A DNA stretch of 64,000 nucleotides from Antedon mediterranea (lineage: Eukaryota; Echinodermata; Crinoidea; Comatulida; Antedonidae), in contig NC_092674.1 in assembly GCF_964355755.1 (NCBI RefSeq), positions 30,616,001-30,680,000 of the forward strand, read 5' to 3'. The first letter of the stretch is position 1. Each line of letters begins with the position of its first letter. A program made the position numbers and the translations under genes. Under the pieces are notes generated by a model, which made no database searches, had not been told where the DNA came from, and worked only from the letters and a program-made list of their open reading frames with translations. Positions 32,139 to 44,296 of this stretch are shown piece by piece.

Positions 32139-32243
32139 AGACTTTGTCTTACGTATTTTCTCGTAACCCACTCCTCCGAAAAAAAGTCCCAAACCAGCTA
32201 CTACTACGAACAGAAATATTATTGCAATTGCTTTACCGCCCAT
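32139..32243 (-). pseudogene. Orphan 5' fragment of gene B
   Basis: From an ATG at 32243 the minus strand reads the gene B start (MGGKAIAII..GLGLFFGGVGY..KIRKTKS) and then leaves homology at the duplication boundary, before any TSP1 module. With its own copied upstream region it could be transcribed, but it encodes only the hydrophobic leader. A few further non-homologous codons may follow. Confidence 0.8.
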
Positions 32244-32612
32244 CTTCTATCTAGTATGTGACTACTGCGCAGAACGTCGACGTCGATCGAATGATTAGAA
32301 ATAAATAGGAATTTCCAAAATCGATAACAATCATTTTCTTTGAGTAGTCTTTTGTACAGACGTACTGTGGTTGAATATTCGACCGTGCTCGACCTACCAA
32401 TTTGGTATATTTCATATACAGAGGGGTTTTAATAACGAGAGAACGAACGAGCACAAAAGCGAGCAAGATGAAAGCCTGAACAAAAAGACAAGGCCTACAA
32501 AATAAAACACCACAAATATGTATTTAATATTATATAGCTTCGAATTTACAAGTTTAAGAAACTATCAGGGTGTTAAAAATATAACGATATAGGTACTGTA
32601 ATGATTTGTATT
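32139..32612. repeat. 499 bp tandem duplication, copy 2
   Basis: Second copy, slightly shortened near its right end (the CTTTACTCCATGGATAT segment is missing). Its right edge abuts the 5' region of the RING ligase gene. It therefore duplicates gene B's presumed promoter between two divergent genes. Confidence 0.93.
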
Positions 32613-32780
32613 CGTTCCAAGATGGTAAGAAGCGTTCAGAATGTTGTGATGATACTTCTCTGTGTTCTTTGGCCGCCGCAGCCGAAACGACCATCAACAA
32701 CAAGGTCTAGGCCTAGTAGTAGTAGGCCTAGTCGTGTGGGCATTGTCAGTGGTAAAATACCACTTTTATTAACTGAGCAA

Positions 32781-35700
32781 ATGAGAAGATCAGGATTGAG
32801 TTGGGCTTTAATTTTACTAATTTTACTTGGATTTGCTTTTCCGTCAGTCTCATGTACATATGACTCGTACGCAAGTAATCGGAATAATGAGAAAAATGTT
32901 AATGTAACATATATTGAGGAAGTTCAAAAAGTGAACAAAACTCATATTATTCAATCTGCTAAATATCTTATACCACCAAATCTTCCAAAGCATGTGTTTG
33001 GTATTCTTATACAACCGAGTGAAAAAAAAGGTTGTAAAAATGAAGATTATTACAAAAATGGAAAGTTAAAATTACCACCAAATAATGAACAGTGGATTGC
33101 TTTAGTTACGGACGAAAAATGTCCTAACTCCCAGAATAGTAACAACATCAAAAACTTTGAAATAAAAAGTGCGGTAGCGCAAGCGCTGAACGCATCCGCT
33201 TTGTTAGTATACGGTTCTCAAAGCTTCCACAACAATCGTCAAACTCAAAGCATCAGTAAGTTTTAACTTTTTTTGTTCATGACACTTTTTAAACCATTCA
33301 TCATTCACTAATCAATTGTCATCTTACATCATCAAGTCTATCAACATCATCTTACATCATCAAGTCTATCAACATCATCTTACATCATCAAGTCTATCAA
33401 CATCTTACATCATCAAGTCTATCAACATCATCTTACATCATCAAGTCTATCAACATCATCTTACATCATCAAGTCTATCAACATCATCTTACATCATCAA
33501 GTCTATCAACATCATCTTACATCATCAAGTCTATCAACATCATCTTACATCATCAAGTCTATCAACATCATCTTACATCATCAAGTCTATCAACATCATC
33601 TTACATCATCAAGTCTATCAACATCATCTTACATCATCAAGTCTATCAACATCATCTTACATCATCAAGTCTATCAACATCATCTTACATCATCAAGTCT
33701 ATCAACATCATCTTACATCATCAAGTCTATCAACATCATCTTACATCATCAAGTCTATCAACATCATCTTACATCATCAAGTCTATCAACATCATCTTAC
33801 ATCATCAAGTCTATCAACATCATCTTACATCATCAAGTCTATCAACATCATCTTACATCATCAAGTCTATCAACATCATCTTACATCATCAAGTCTATCA
33901 ACATCATCTTACATCATCAAGTCTATCAACATCATCTTACATCATCAAGTCTATCAACATCATCTTACATCATCAAGTCTATCAACATCATCTTACATCA
34001 TCAAGTCTATCAACATCATCTTACATCATCAAGTCTATCAACATCATCTTACATCATCAAGTCTATCAACATCATCTTACATCATCAGGTCTATCAACAT
34101 CATCTTACATCATCAAGTCTATCAACATCATCTTACATCATCAAGTCTATCAACATCATCTTACATCATCAAGTCTATCAACATCATCTTACATCATCAA
34201 GTCTATCAACATCATCTTACATCATCAAGTCTATCAACATCATCATACATCATCAAGTCTATCAACATCATCTTACATCATCAAGTCTATCAACATCATC
34301 TTACATCATCAAGTCTATCAACATCATCTTACATCATCAAGTCTATCAACATCATCTTACATCATCAAGTCTATCAACATCATCTTACATCATCAAGTCT
34401 CTCAACATCATCTTACATCATCAAGTCTATCAACATCATCAAGTCTATCAACATCATCTTACATCATCAAATCTATCAACATCATCTTACATCATCAAGT
34501 CTATCAACATCATCTTACATCATCAAGTCTATCAGCACCATCTTACATCATCAAGTCTATCAACATCATCATACATCATCAAGTCTATCAACATCATCTT
34601 AAATCATCAAGTCTATCAACATCATCTTACATCATCAAGTCTATCAACATCATCTTACATCATCAAGTCTATCAACATCATCTTACATCATCAAGTCTAT
34701 CAACATCATCTTACATCATCAAGTCTATCAACATCATCATACATCATCAAGTCTATCAACATCATCTTAAATCATCAAGTCTATCAACATCATCTTACAT
34801 CATCAAGTCTATCAACATCATCTTACATCATCAAGTCTATCAACATCATCTAACATCATCAAGTCTACAGTATCAACATCATCTTACATCATCAAGTCTA
34901 TCAACATCATCTAACATCATCAAGTCTATCAACATCATCTTACATCATCAAGTCTATCAACATCATCATACATCATCAAGTCTATCAACATCATCTTACA
35001 TCATCAAGTCTATCAACATCTTACATCATCAGGTCTATCAACATCATCCTGTCTATCAACATCATCCTGTCTATCAACATCATCCTGTCTATCAACATCA
35101 TCCTGTCTATCAACATCATCCTGTCTATCAACATCATCGTAAATAATCAAGTCTATTAACATCATCTTACTATACAGTACAAACCTCCAAATATTTAGGG
35201 ATAATATAATGATAGATCAATTCAGATCATAGAGACATGAGGTTTATTTAGAAACATAATTATCAACTTTAATTTCAGATTTGCAAATTCCAGTAATTCA
35301 ATTATCGAAAAGTGAGGGTGAGGATATTTCTAAAAAAATTTCTGGAGACGATAAGAGGATATGGGTTGATTTGCAGCCGTCATTGAATTCTAAAGTTGCA
35401 ACTCCAATACGAAAGTCTTCAGTATTATTTGTGTCTATTTCTTTTATTGTTTTGATGGTCATATCTTTAGCATGGCTGGTGTTTTATTATGTACAGAGAT
35501 TCCGATTTGCACAAGCTAGAGACAGGACACAGGTATGCAACTTTCATTTATGTTATTGATATAGATAAGGCATAACTAGATTTTTGTTGGAGGGCTATCA
35601 TTTATATGCATATTGCGATTCGCAAAAAAAGAGAGCATCTCTCAACAACATTTAAGTCTACTAGATCTTAAACCCGAGTAATAATTAATAAGTACATGAG

Positions 35701-38700
35701 ATCAACAAATACACACTAAAATATTAGATTTTAATTTAACTTCTTGACAAATGTCAATGGAAACCATCCTATGCTGTTCATCTAAGTGAAACCATCTCAA
35801 TACACCACAATCTATTAACTACTTCTTCAAATTTTTGAAAACACCAATGTTAAGCTCTGTCTACACTATCAAAGTGTGACAAAAATGTGATGTGCCCCTA
35901 TATGGACAATGATGATGTCATACAGTATCACTACAATATTTAAGCATATCACTACCATATATGGGTACATCACACTTTTTTGTTACATAAAGTTTAATAG
36001 TGTAGACAGAGCTCTTTTGATTCCATTGTCAATCTGCTGAATGCCCTTGAATAATCTATAGAGGGCAGCAGAGTTAGACTGGCTTTATCTTCTGTAATAA
36101 CCATTCCATTATTATGCCAGTAAAAATGTTACAAATAAGGGTATATTAAATTTATATTGAAAAGATTTTTATGATTAGATCATATTATTGAAATATTTAT
36201 CACTACCCTGATAATAGTATGTTCCAATCCAAGTCAAGGTTTAGTGTTTTAGACAATCAGTTGATTCAATGTTACACTGTTGAAAGGAAATATTGTCTAT
36301 TGATTATAGGATGTTCCAATTCTATTCCAATCCACTTCCTTTTGTGAGCTTACTTTGAGATTGTTTAAAACAGAATATATTTACAAGCTGTGTGTCTGCT
36401 GTTAGATACTGTACTATAGTCATCATTCACCAGAAAATCAAAAGAAAGTGTTGTTACAGATGATGAGTTTCTAAACATTAGAAACCACTATCAAAAGCAG
36501 ATAAAATGTGTCGGACTTGTGAATTGATTTATTCTGTGTTTTGGTTTTTTAAACAGAAACGTCTTGGAAGGGCAGCAAGGAAAGCGATTGCGAAGTTGCC
36601 GTCAAAGTCTGTCAAAGAATGTGACCTGGTAAGTTTGTTTTTGTTTTTTTTTTCTATTTATAGGACTAATTCACCCTAGAAAATTAGGAATGTGCTATAA
36701 AGTAGCATAACATTTACCATAGAGTAACATTTACTCGTTAAACATTTCAAAACTAATGTTTGCTTTTGAACTATAGTTAGTTTTTAGTTTAGCAAAGGTA
36801 GTCCCTACATACTGTACAATGCTTGAAGCGTGATCTGCTAAATCTGTTTAAACTCAAGTTTTTAATAATACCAATTTGCTTTCTTGATGGAAGTAGGTTA
36901 GTTACTCATTTTGCTTGTTTTTTAAATATAACTAACTAGCAAAGGTTTGCTAGTGCATAAAAAAGGAAAAATTGTAGTGGAGCTGTATCTTGGTGGTTAA
37001 CGTGCTTGCCTTCCAATCCCAAGGTCCGGGGTTCAATCCTGACCTAGTGCCAGGGTTTTAACTCACTGTTTCAACTCCACTCTCTAACTAATCCTCAAAT
37101 GAGACCTAGTTTATAAGCACGATATATTCTGAAATAGTTTATCCATCCTGTAATTGGCGAGTTTGTGCTTGCTGTTGGATGTGTATGAAATAACAAAATG
37201 TTTAACACTGTATTGCAAGTAATATAATAGGCAATTGTAGTGTATTACTATTATGTGTGTTTTTAGACATGTCATACTGTACATAGATTAGTTGTACAGT
37301 CCTTTGTTATTGAATACATATGCTGCTTTTGTGCTTATTAAATAAAAAACCGGGCTGTGTAATTATATAGATTGTATTTTTATTAAAAATTTAATCCAAA
37401 AACATTAATTTTAAATTGGAATATTTTTTAATTAGACTACCGTGCATATTGTTATGAATAACAATTTGCAAGGCGGTGTGTTCAACATTGCCTATTGTGT
37501 ATGGCCAACTTTTGACCTTGATGTCCTTATGTGCTTCCTAAACTGAATATTTGTTGTCTAGCTCAATTTTATTACTGCCTTTTTTAATGAAGGGTGCCTT
37601 CCTTCTAATTATAGATTAGATAAAGCATGGAGAATTTAAATCTTCATCTTGGATTGTTTAGGTATTCCTTGTACTGATTTTGTAATAGCCTAAAGTATCT
37701 TTAAAATAAAACCAATCTACCTTCCATTTTTCTCAACATGTTTCTCTGCATTCCATTTTTTCAATGCATTTCTGTTTTTTCTTTGCAATCCTTCTATTAC
37801 GAGATAGGCCTAAGCCTCTAAGGCTTGGTTTCCACTAGCACTAGAGGACGTACACACAAAGTAAAAGTTGACCAAAGACAAGCGACAGTTTGATTATAAT
37901 CCAGTGCTTTTGATTGGTCAAAACTCATGCGTTGTGTTTATGTCCTTGCATTGTGGGAACCAAGCTTGTATGTTATATCAGAAATGATATACTTTCTAGT
38001 TTAAGTCTTATTTATTTTAAAGGCCAGAACTCGATAGGCGACAGCTTGTTTTTTGTCTTAAAGACCCCTTCCCTGCAATTTTGGACGTTTTTTGGAAAAT
38101 AATACATATATATCACTTTAAAAACATTAAACCATGTCATTCCTTGTCTTAAATGTACGTTTTATGGTAAATTATGATAAAAAGTGAGAAACAATGCACT
38201 ACCTAAGTAGCTCGCGGCGATCAACCTCTCGTGGACGATCTTAGGCCTAGCCTAGCTAGGCTTAGTTTTGTAGGCCTAGCTGGTAAACATCGGTAACGTA
38301 CGAACATCGTACGCTAGCTATATACCTTGCCTGACGTTGTATAGTTGCTGCATTAATTGTCTTTCTATTTTTGCCAGACTCCATTGATACAAATTGGGGA
38401 AAACCCGGTATTTTCGCTGAAAAGTTAGGAGTCTTCCATTTGTTTTGGCCTCACGATCGATCGAAAAGTGGGCGAATTACAGGTGAAAAACAAAAATATC
38501 AATCCGCGCGCAATGCATTTTGGGATTTATAGCGGGCCGCTATAATTATTAGAATCGACTTATTTTTCACATTTTTTACCGTTTAAAGACGAAAAAAGTT
38601 ATCGCAATAGGACCATATAGTATTATTTTTACATTAAATATAGTTTGTGATCTTAAATTAGATCTAAAAAACGTAGGGAAGGGGGCTTTAAGTTATGATT

Positions 38701-41022
38701 TTTTATATTTGAGAAATAAAGAAAGCCGATAAAAGATTATTATAAAGACAACTGTGCATTAAAGTATGAAGATTAAATTTGTTATTCTTCAGGACTTTGA
38801 TTATGAGAATTGTCCAGTTTGCCTTGAGAGTTACAGGACAAATGACAATCTAAGGATTTTACCATGCAAGTAAGTGACATTATGATTGTGTTCATTACTA
38901 ATTTTCAAGGAGTTAAAATACTCCATCACTTGTGATTGGTCAAATCACATTGCATTACGTCGTTGTGTGTCGCATCTGTATTAATCAAGCGTTAACAAGA
39001 AACCAAATGTAGGCAAAGACTAAAAAAATGAGTACAAACTAAGTACTAAGTACTAACAAATGTACTCATTTCTTTTTGCATTCTTTGGATTAATAAACAA
39101 ACTGATGATATGCTCTTTGACAACCCTTTGCAATATACAATTATTAAAAAATAAGAATTATGTGCTGTATAGCACCCTCTTATTAAATCGGTGACAATTC
39201 TTTTGTTTGACCATAAAGTATCAAGAATTTTCCTTCCAATGTCTCAAGGTAACCAAAGCAAACCTTAAAAGCGGTTGACAAAATGAAGCTTGTTATCCAC
39301 CAATATGGTGTGATGATGAAGTTATGTTTGTTATTACTTAATACTTACTGAATCTTTTAATCACTTAGTCTAAGTATTAAATTACCTCTTTTTTTTTCAA
39401 TTTTGTCTAGACATTATTTCCATAAACATTGTGTTGATCAATGGCTTATAGAACACCGGACTTGTCCAATGTGTAAACTCAATATTTTAAAAGCATTAGG
39501 TTATCAGGTATGTACAGTACTATTCATTTTGAAATGTTTAAATGCATAATTATAGTGTAGTATGCCAACATTATTATTTTGTCAGCTAATTTGGCTGAGG
39601 TCATACTGCTATGCGCTGAACCATAAAGGTCATATTGTGCACTGAACTGTGAAGGTCATAATATTTATTTTATTTTTATTTTATGTCTTTAGGCAATGTG
39701 GCCAAGGATTACCAATAGTGAATTAATCACTGTCCTATCAGATAGGTGGTAATCCCCCTGAAACAGGGGCTATTTTGTGAACCAGTTCACCGGGGTAACC
39801 CCCTACTCTTTTCGAATAATGAACTGGGTTCTTTAAAGTGCACACAGGTTATAACTGTGTACACTGGACCTACGGTTTATAGTCCTTATCCGAGAAGACT
39901 TGTTCCACCACCAGAACTTGGAGCGAGTCGGCCTCGAACCCTTGCCGATGTTGTTGGCTCTTTAGGTACGGTAAATGGCGCCCCTGCCTTAACCGCTCGG
40001 CCATTTGACTAATGCTGTTCACTTAACCATGAATGTTTCTTTTATTAAAATTATCAAAGCAGGGAAGAGTGAATTCCCTGATCAAAAGTGGTATGAACCT
40101 ACTGTCTTTCAAATTGGATGTTAAGCTGTAGGTCCTATGTCTGCCATGCAAAGGAAAGATACTGTATTCTTCGAGTTAAAGATTGCCCCAAGAGTGTCAT
40201 CTGAGAGATATCTATACTCAATCCAATCTAACAACAGAAATAAAACACTTTTGGTTTTCCTTTTGTTTTCAGCCCGCTTCTAGGCCGAGTGAAGATACAT
40301 TTGCAATAGAGATTGCTGAGCAGGCCGTCATGCCCATGTCTGACAGTAGTGGTATTTTAGTTGTTCATTTAGAGAGTATTCAGTTTAACCCTATATATAG
40401 TAGACGTCTTAGTTCATCTAGCTGCTCACATCTGATGGGTCAAGGAGACAGCTCAACCAATAGTAGCAGTCAAGATAGGTCACAAGATGAACAAGGTAAT
40501 TGACATGGTTTACTGGTAGGCAGGAAGGGGGGCCTGCCCTGTATTTTTTTTTATTTATTTATTCGTACTGGGTAACCCTCTTCAGTCAAACACTAGTCTC
40601 CCAGAGGGCCCAGTTATGATCAGTGACTGTGTGTGTACTAGTACACTGGGGTAACCCCCCTACTTGTCTCAAAAGATGTACTAGGTTCTTTAAAGTGCAC
40701 ATGAGCTGGTTTATAGTCATGGGTCCGTTTAGGGCCTAATCCAAATTTCCTCTTATGGATGAATTAAGCACAGAATCCTGCTAAGCATATTGAGTCTGCC
40801 TGATAATAAAAATAAAAAAAATAATTAATTATTTCATCAAACACAATATTTTATATTATTATTTTGAATGGACATATTTAAATTGTGACATAATCATTTT
40901 AAATTAGCATATATTTTTAAACAGGTTTTCAAGAGGTAATGGCAGTTGCTGAAATGCATCATGACGTTGAACCGATGGTTGAGGGCGGTGTTGTTTTGCC
41001 ACCTGGGTCATCATTAGTATGA
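32781..41022 (+). CDS. RNF130: Goliath/GRAIL-family PA-TM-RING E3 ubiquitin ligase (RNF130/RNF150-like)
   Basis: Seven exons: 32781-33255, 35279-35532, 36557-36628, 38793-38869, 39411-39507, 40273-40495, 40925-41022; 431 aa, all in phase. Such proteins sit in endosomal and plasma membranes and transfer ubiquitin through a cytoplasmic RING-H2. A signal peptide ([20 protein letters not shown]) is followed by a luminal protease-associated-like region with N-glycosylation sites (NVT, NKT, NAS). Then come a membrane helix ([20 protein letters not shown]), [20 protein letters not shown], and a RING with CPVC, LPCKHYFHKHC and [14 protein letters not shown] is diagnostic for the RNF130/149/150/128 group. 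The ATG at 32781 gives the signal peptide; in-frame ATGs at 32601 and 32622 would add a Pro/Arg-rich leader and seem less likely. Exact orthology within the group is not resolved. Confidence 0.88.
33312..35165 (+). repeat. 28 bp minisatellite, ~65 copies, intron 1 of the RING ligase gene
   Basis: The unit is CATCAAGTCTATCAACATCATCTTACAT, written as CATCAAGTCTATCAAC plus ATCATCTTACAT. Nearly perfect copies run for 1.7 kb with rare single changes. The end (35030-35135) switches to an 18 bp variant CATCCTGTCTATCAACAT. Three units make 84 bases without a stop, which creates a spurious 428-codon open frame. Confidence 0.97.
35850..36013. mobile_element. MITE, GCTCTGTCTACACTATC family (intron 2 of the RING ligase gene)
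   Basis: TTAAGCTCTGTCTACACTAT.. on the left and ..ATAGTGTAGACAGAGCTC on the right, with the core TATATGGGTACATCACAC. About 164 bp. Confidence 0.88.
36977..37200 (+). repeat. tRNA-Gly-derived SINE (intron 3 of the RING ligase gene)
   Basis: The head reads GTATCTTGGTGGTTAACGTG then CTTGCCTTCCAATCCCAAGG and GGGGTTCAATCC. It resembles tRNA-Gly(TCC), with loop CTTCCAA and a B box. The body continues to TTATCCATCCTGTAATTGGC and GCTTGCTGTTGGATG. A fragment of the same body lies at 54480-54612. Confidence 0.7.
37820..37973. mobile_element. MITE, TCCCACTAGGACG family (intron 3 of the RING ligase gene)
   Basis: The left end is GGCTTGGTTTCCACTAG..GAGGACG and the right end GTCCTTGCATTGTGGGAACCAAGC. The core is TGATTGGTCAAAACTCATGC. 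Confidence 0.82.
38910..38995. mobile_element. Truncated MITE of the TCCCACTAGGACG family (intron 4 of the RING ligase gene)
   Basis: ACTCCATCACTTGTGATTGG, TCAAATCACATTGCATTACG and a degraded right end (TATTAATCAAGCG) match the core and right half of the family. Confidence 0.55.
39665..40015 (-). repeat. tRNA-Leu/Ser-like SINE (intron 5 of the RING ligase gene)
   Basis: On the minus strand from ~40012: GTCAAATGGCCGAGCGGTTA, AGGC, a class-II-like long arm, then GGGTTCGAGGCC as B box. The body contains the complements of GAACTGGGTTCTTTAAAGTG and CCGGGGTAACCCCCTAC, words shared with a head-less copy at 40530-40800. Confidence 0.7.
40530..40800. repeat. SINE body fragment related to 39665-40015 (intron 6 of the RING ligase gene)
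   Basis: Shares CTGGGGTAACCCCCCTAC and ACTAGGTTCTTTAAAGTGCA with the neighbouring SINE but lacks a clear tRNA-like head. Confidence 0.55.
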
Positions 41023-41745
41023 CACCGTCATTTGTAGCAGATGAGGGCAGTATTATTTTGCCGGTCAACGTCAATAATTCACTTACCACCAAACATTTTT
41101 ACTATAACATATATCAGACGCTATATATAATATGACATACTATAGTAATTGTAATGAAGTTTTGGAAAGATGGAGCATTGTTTAGCCACAGTCTCGTCAC
41201 TTGATTCTCAATAAGCTGTATCTCCACTATGACAGTATCATAGGCAAATTGAATAAAACAGCATCTCATGTGTATCACATGTGTTGCCCATATCATGGAA
41301 GGTTACTGCAAGTTAATAGTTAGGTTAGGGTCTATGATACAGGTGGCACATGTAAAACACATGAGGGCTGTATCATGCTTTCTCCCTTCTACAGCTCCCC
41401 ACCTCTCACCACCCCATCTCTGCCTATTCTTGTTTTACAAAGAAACATTCTTCTATATATAGTGTAGATTTAAAGTTAATTGACTGACATAATTTAACAC
41501 TAATAGCTCTATTGAGTAAATGAAATAAAGAATCTTACCATAGAACTCCTATCAAAGTGTGCTCCACTTGTAGTGTTACCTTGTTTGTTTCATAGGTAAT
41601 TATCCCTTAATAGAGATGTGCCCTGTTGGGTTGGCTGTGTTAAAATAACTCGTCCTCTTAATTTTTAAAAATGTTTCACAGGAGTGTTTCTACTACATTA
41701 CAATCTTTTCACACTCAAAATCATTCAAATCAAAGAGTAGTAATC

Positions 41746-41888
41746 TTAAGCTATGTCTACACTATCCAAATTTATGTGACCATAAATGTGATATGCCCAT
41801 ATATGGACATGATGATCATATCACTACAATATTTGGGCATATCACACTTTTTTGTCAAACTAGTTTTATAGTGTAGACAGCGCTTTAG
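41746..41888. mobile_element. MITE, GCTCTGTCTACACTATC family
   Basis: TTAAGCTATGTCTACACTAT.. and ..ATAGTGTAGACAGCGCTTTA with the core GCCCATATATGGACATG. Confidence 0.82.
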
Positions 41889-42754
41889 ATACTACACAAA
41901 TGTATGGTTTAAAATATGTATAATAATACAGATTTATTATTGATTTATGATATACACATATATTTGTATTATAATGTTATTAACTGGAAGTGACATTGTA
42001 TTATGACTACTTAATAAAAATCAAATTATCTTTAAGCCAAATGAATGAAGAAAACAAGCTGATGGTGCTATAGGTAATTTGCTATAGGTACTTTGCTATA
42101 GGAAAATGTGTGTGTACTTGGTGCGAATGGAATGTTTAAGTTAGGGTGGGGCAAGTTAGTGCTGGTACGGACTTGTTATAGGGTGGTAGAATGGTATTTG
42201 GGAAATATTTAGTTCCCAGGACAATCCAACAAAACATAGCTAATGTTATTGCCAGCTTGGGGTGAGTAGAGTGACCCAGGCTGGCAAGTGCTGTGTAAGG
42301 TTTCCACAGGTCAAGCCAGGTCAAACACCGGATGATGATTAAAATAAAAAGGGCATTGTAGCTTGTTATGGCCATTATACTTTAAAATGCATTTAGTGCT
42401 CATATCATGATGGTATTATACTGGTCAAGGGTCAAAGGTTCTATATTATATCATATCAGTAGAATAATGTAAAATTGTAGATCAAAACTGAGTGAGTAGG
42501 TTGCTGACATTAGAGACAGAATTTACGTTATGTATCATAGTTCGAAATTATTTTTATACCTTCCCTAACTAATGAATAATAATGAGCTAACTAATCAATA
42601 TTAATGAGTTTGGCCTATATGAGTGATTTTGACAATATTAACCCTACAACTGCTATTGAATTAGAGTAGGATATGTACTCCTATATTATATACAAAAAAA
42701 TCACTTTACTTTACACATATTACTTGCTTACCTCCTAAGGGATCGTATCAAAAT

Positions 42755-42905
42755 TAACCTACTGCAGTTACTGCAGTAACTATGTTTTTTCAATTATAGA
42801 GGTTTATGAGGAGTAAACAGTAAAACAATAATTGTATTATAAGGTTAAGAGTAAACAAAATATAGTCACTGTACTGCAGTAACTGCAGTAGAATAATATT
42901 GACAT
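42755..42905. mobile_element. Palindromic MITE with ACTGCAGTTACTGCAGTA ends
   Basis: The left end is CTACTGCAGTTACTGCAGTA and the right end TACTGCAGTAACTGCAGTAG. These are perfect inverted ends of ~20 bp around a ~100 bp AT-rich centre. Similar words recur at 63525-63625. Confidence 0.72.
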
Positions 42906-43049
42906 GATTGCTAACTATTTACAGTTTGCTAGGGTATGATACAAATAAACATCTGGTCTGTAGTTGCAAACCTCCCCTATTGTGTTTAATTTTAGTTGCA
43001 ATAATTATACTGAAAAAATGCAATCCCAGTTCACATACAATGAATTAGC

Positions 43050-43196
43050 TTAAGCTCTGTCTACACTATCAATATTTATTTTACAAAATATGTGTGATGT
43101 GCCCATATATGAACATGTGATGTCATATCACTACCATATTTGAGCATATCACTACCATATTTGGGCACACTTTTTGATAGTCATGTATACAAAGCT
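43050..43196. mobile_element. MITE, GCTCTGTCTACACTATC family (degraded right end)
   Basis: TTAAGCTCTGTCTACACTAT.. is clear. The right end has decayed to TTTTTGATAGTCATGTATAC and AAAGCT. The core is TGTGCCCATATATGAACATG. Confidence 0.75.
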
Positions 43197-43542
43197 GTAT
43201 ATGTTCACATTTCTTGTTCACAAACCCACACCCTAAATTGTATATGTTAACGCAACTGTTAAACAAAATTCAAGACTCCCCATTTATACCTCCCCAACTC
43301 GACCACACCCAACCCCTCCTACTCCATTCCAAAAGTTAAAATTGACAATCGTTTTAGGCCGAATTCAAAAACCTCTCTTGCCATGTTTATTGAAGGAATG
43401 CAAAATGTAATCATTAGATAGATGTAATTAGTTACTAATTTATACAGCCAATATGTTTATAGTTTTTAGATTGACTATATTTTAATTATTATTTAAGCTG
43501 TGGTATATACGACAATTCTTCCCAGGCCCGTATCGCTGCCCG

Positions 43543-43605
43543 TATGCGCCTGTTGCGTTTTACGGAAGACAGTGGCGCGTTCCGCGTGAAACGCAACAGG
43601 TGCGT
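43543..43605. other. GC-rich hairpin
   Basis: TGCGCCTGTTGCGTTT and GAAACGCAACAGGTGCG form near-perfect arms of ~15 bp around a 27-base CG-rich centre. It could be a small palindromic element or part of a promoter. Confidence 0.6.
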
Positions 43606-44296
43606 TTTTCGTCGGTGTGTGGTGGGCGCACGACGGAGAGTTAAAGCGTTACCAGCCGTCTACAAACATATGTTTTATACGACCGCGCGTTAATTTGTTG
43701 ACATAGTCTAAGGTCAGTGGTGGAATGATAGATAGGCTGTATATAAAATATTTTAGACAGTAAAGTTTTGTGTAATGCTTGCATATGAATATAATTTGAA
43801 AGTAGCTTACAGAGAAACTGCTATAATGTGAACTAAAAAGAGCGTGGTTAAGTTAGTGTAAACATATCATACCTCACTAGTACTAATTAGTTTGTTGTGG
43901 GGGATAAGATTCTAAAATATGGACAAGTTAAATATGGAACGTCGTCTCTCAAATATCAATCTTCCGTTATCATTACAATGAATAAATACAACAAAATAAT
44001 GCAAAGTAAACTTTGGTGTTTAGTAAATTTGTTTTCGTCTCCTTACTTGGTTTTTTAAAAGCATGCACAAAAGAAAGAATTTTTTTTCCGCGTGTATGCG
44101 TACCGTACGTACGCAGAAACGGAATGACGCGTCTCATTGGTTACTATTCCATGGTAACCTTGTACGCTGCGCCGTCGTCAACGAAGAGAGAGCGGACACG
44201 ACATATACAAAAAATAAGCTTCAAACTTAATATTTACTTCTCTTTTTGAATTTGTTATTTAAAATGTGATACTGTAATTAAAATAAAATCAGCTGG

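Larger units (their letters stand above)
41023..44296. other. Intergenic region between the RING ligase and the 44.3 kb gene
   Basis: No convincing coding exon found. AATAAA near 41522 is a plausible poly(A) signal for the RING gene; another is near 42011. Several MITEs lie here. CG-rich stretches at 43540-43690 and 44085-44190 may be promoter sequence for the gene at 44297. Confidence 0.5.

Noticed and set aside
33316-34602. 428-codon open frame of repeated [15 protein letters not shown]-type peptide
   Set aside because: It is the 28 bp minisatellite read in one frame; three units give 84 stop-free bases. It lies in intron 1 of the RING ligase gene and has no gene-like features.
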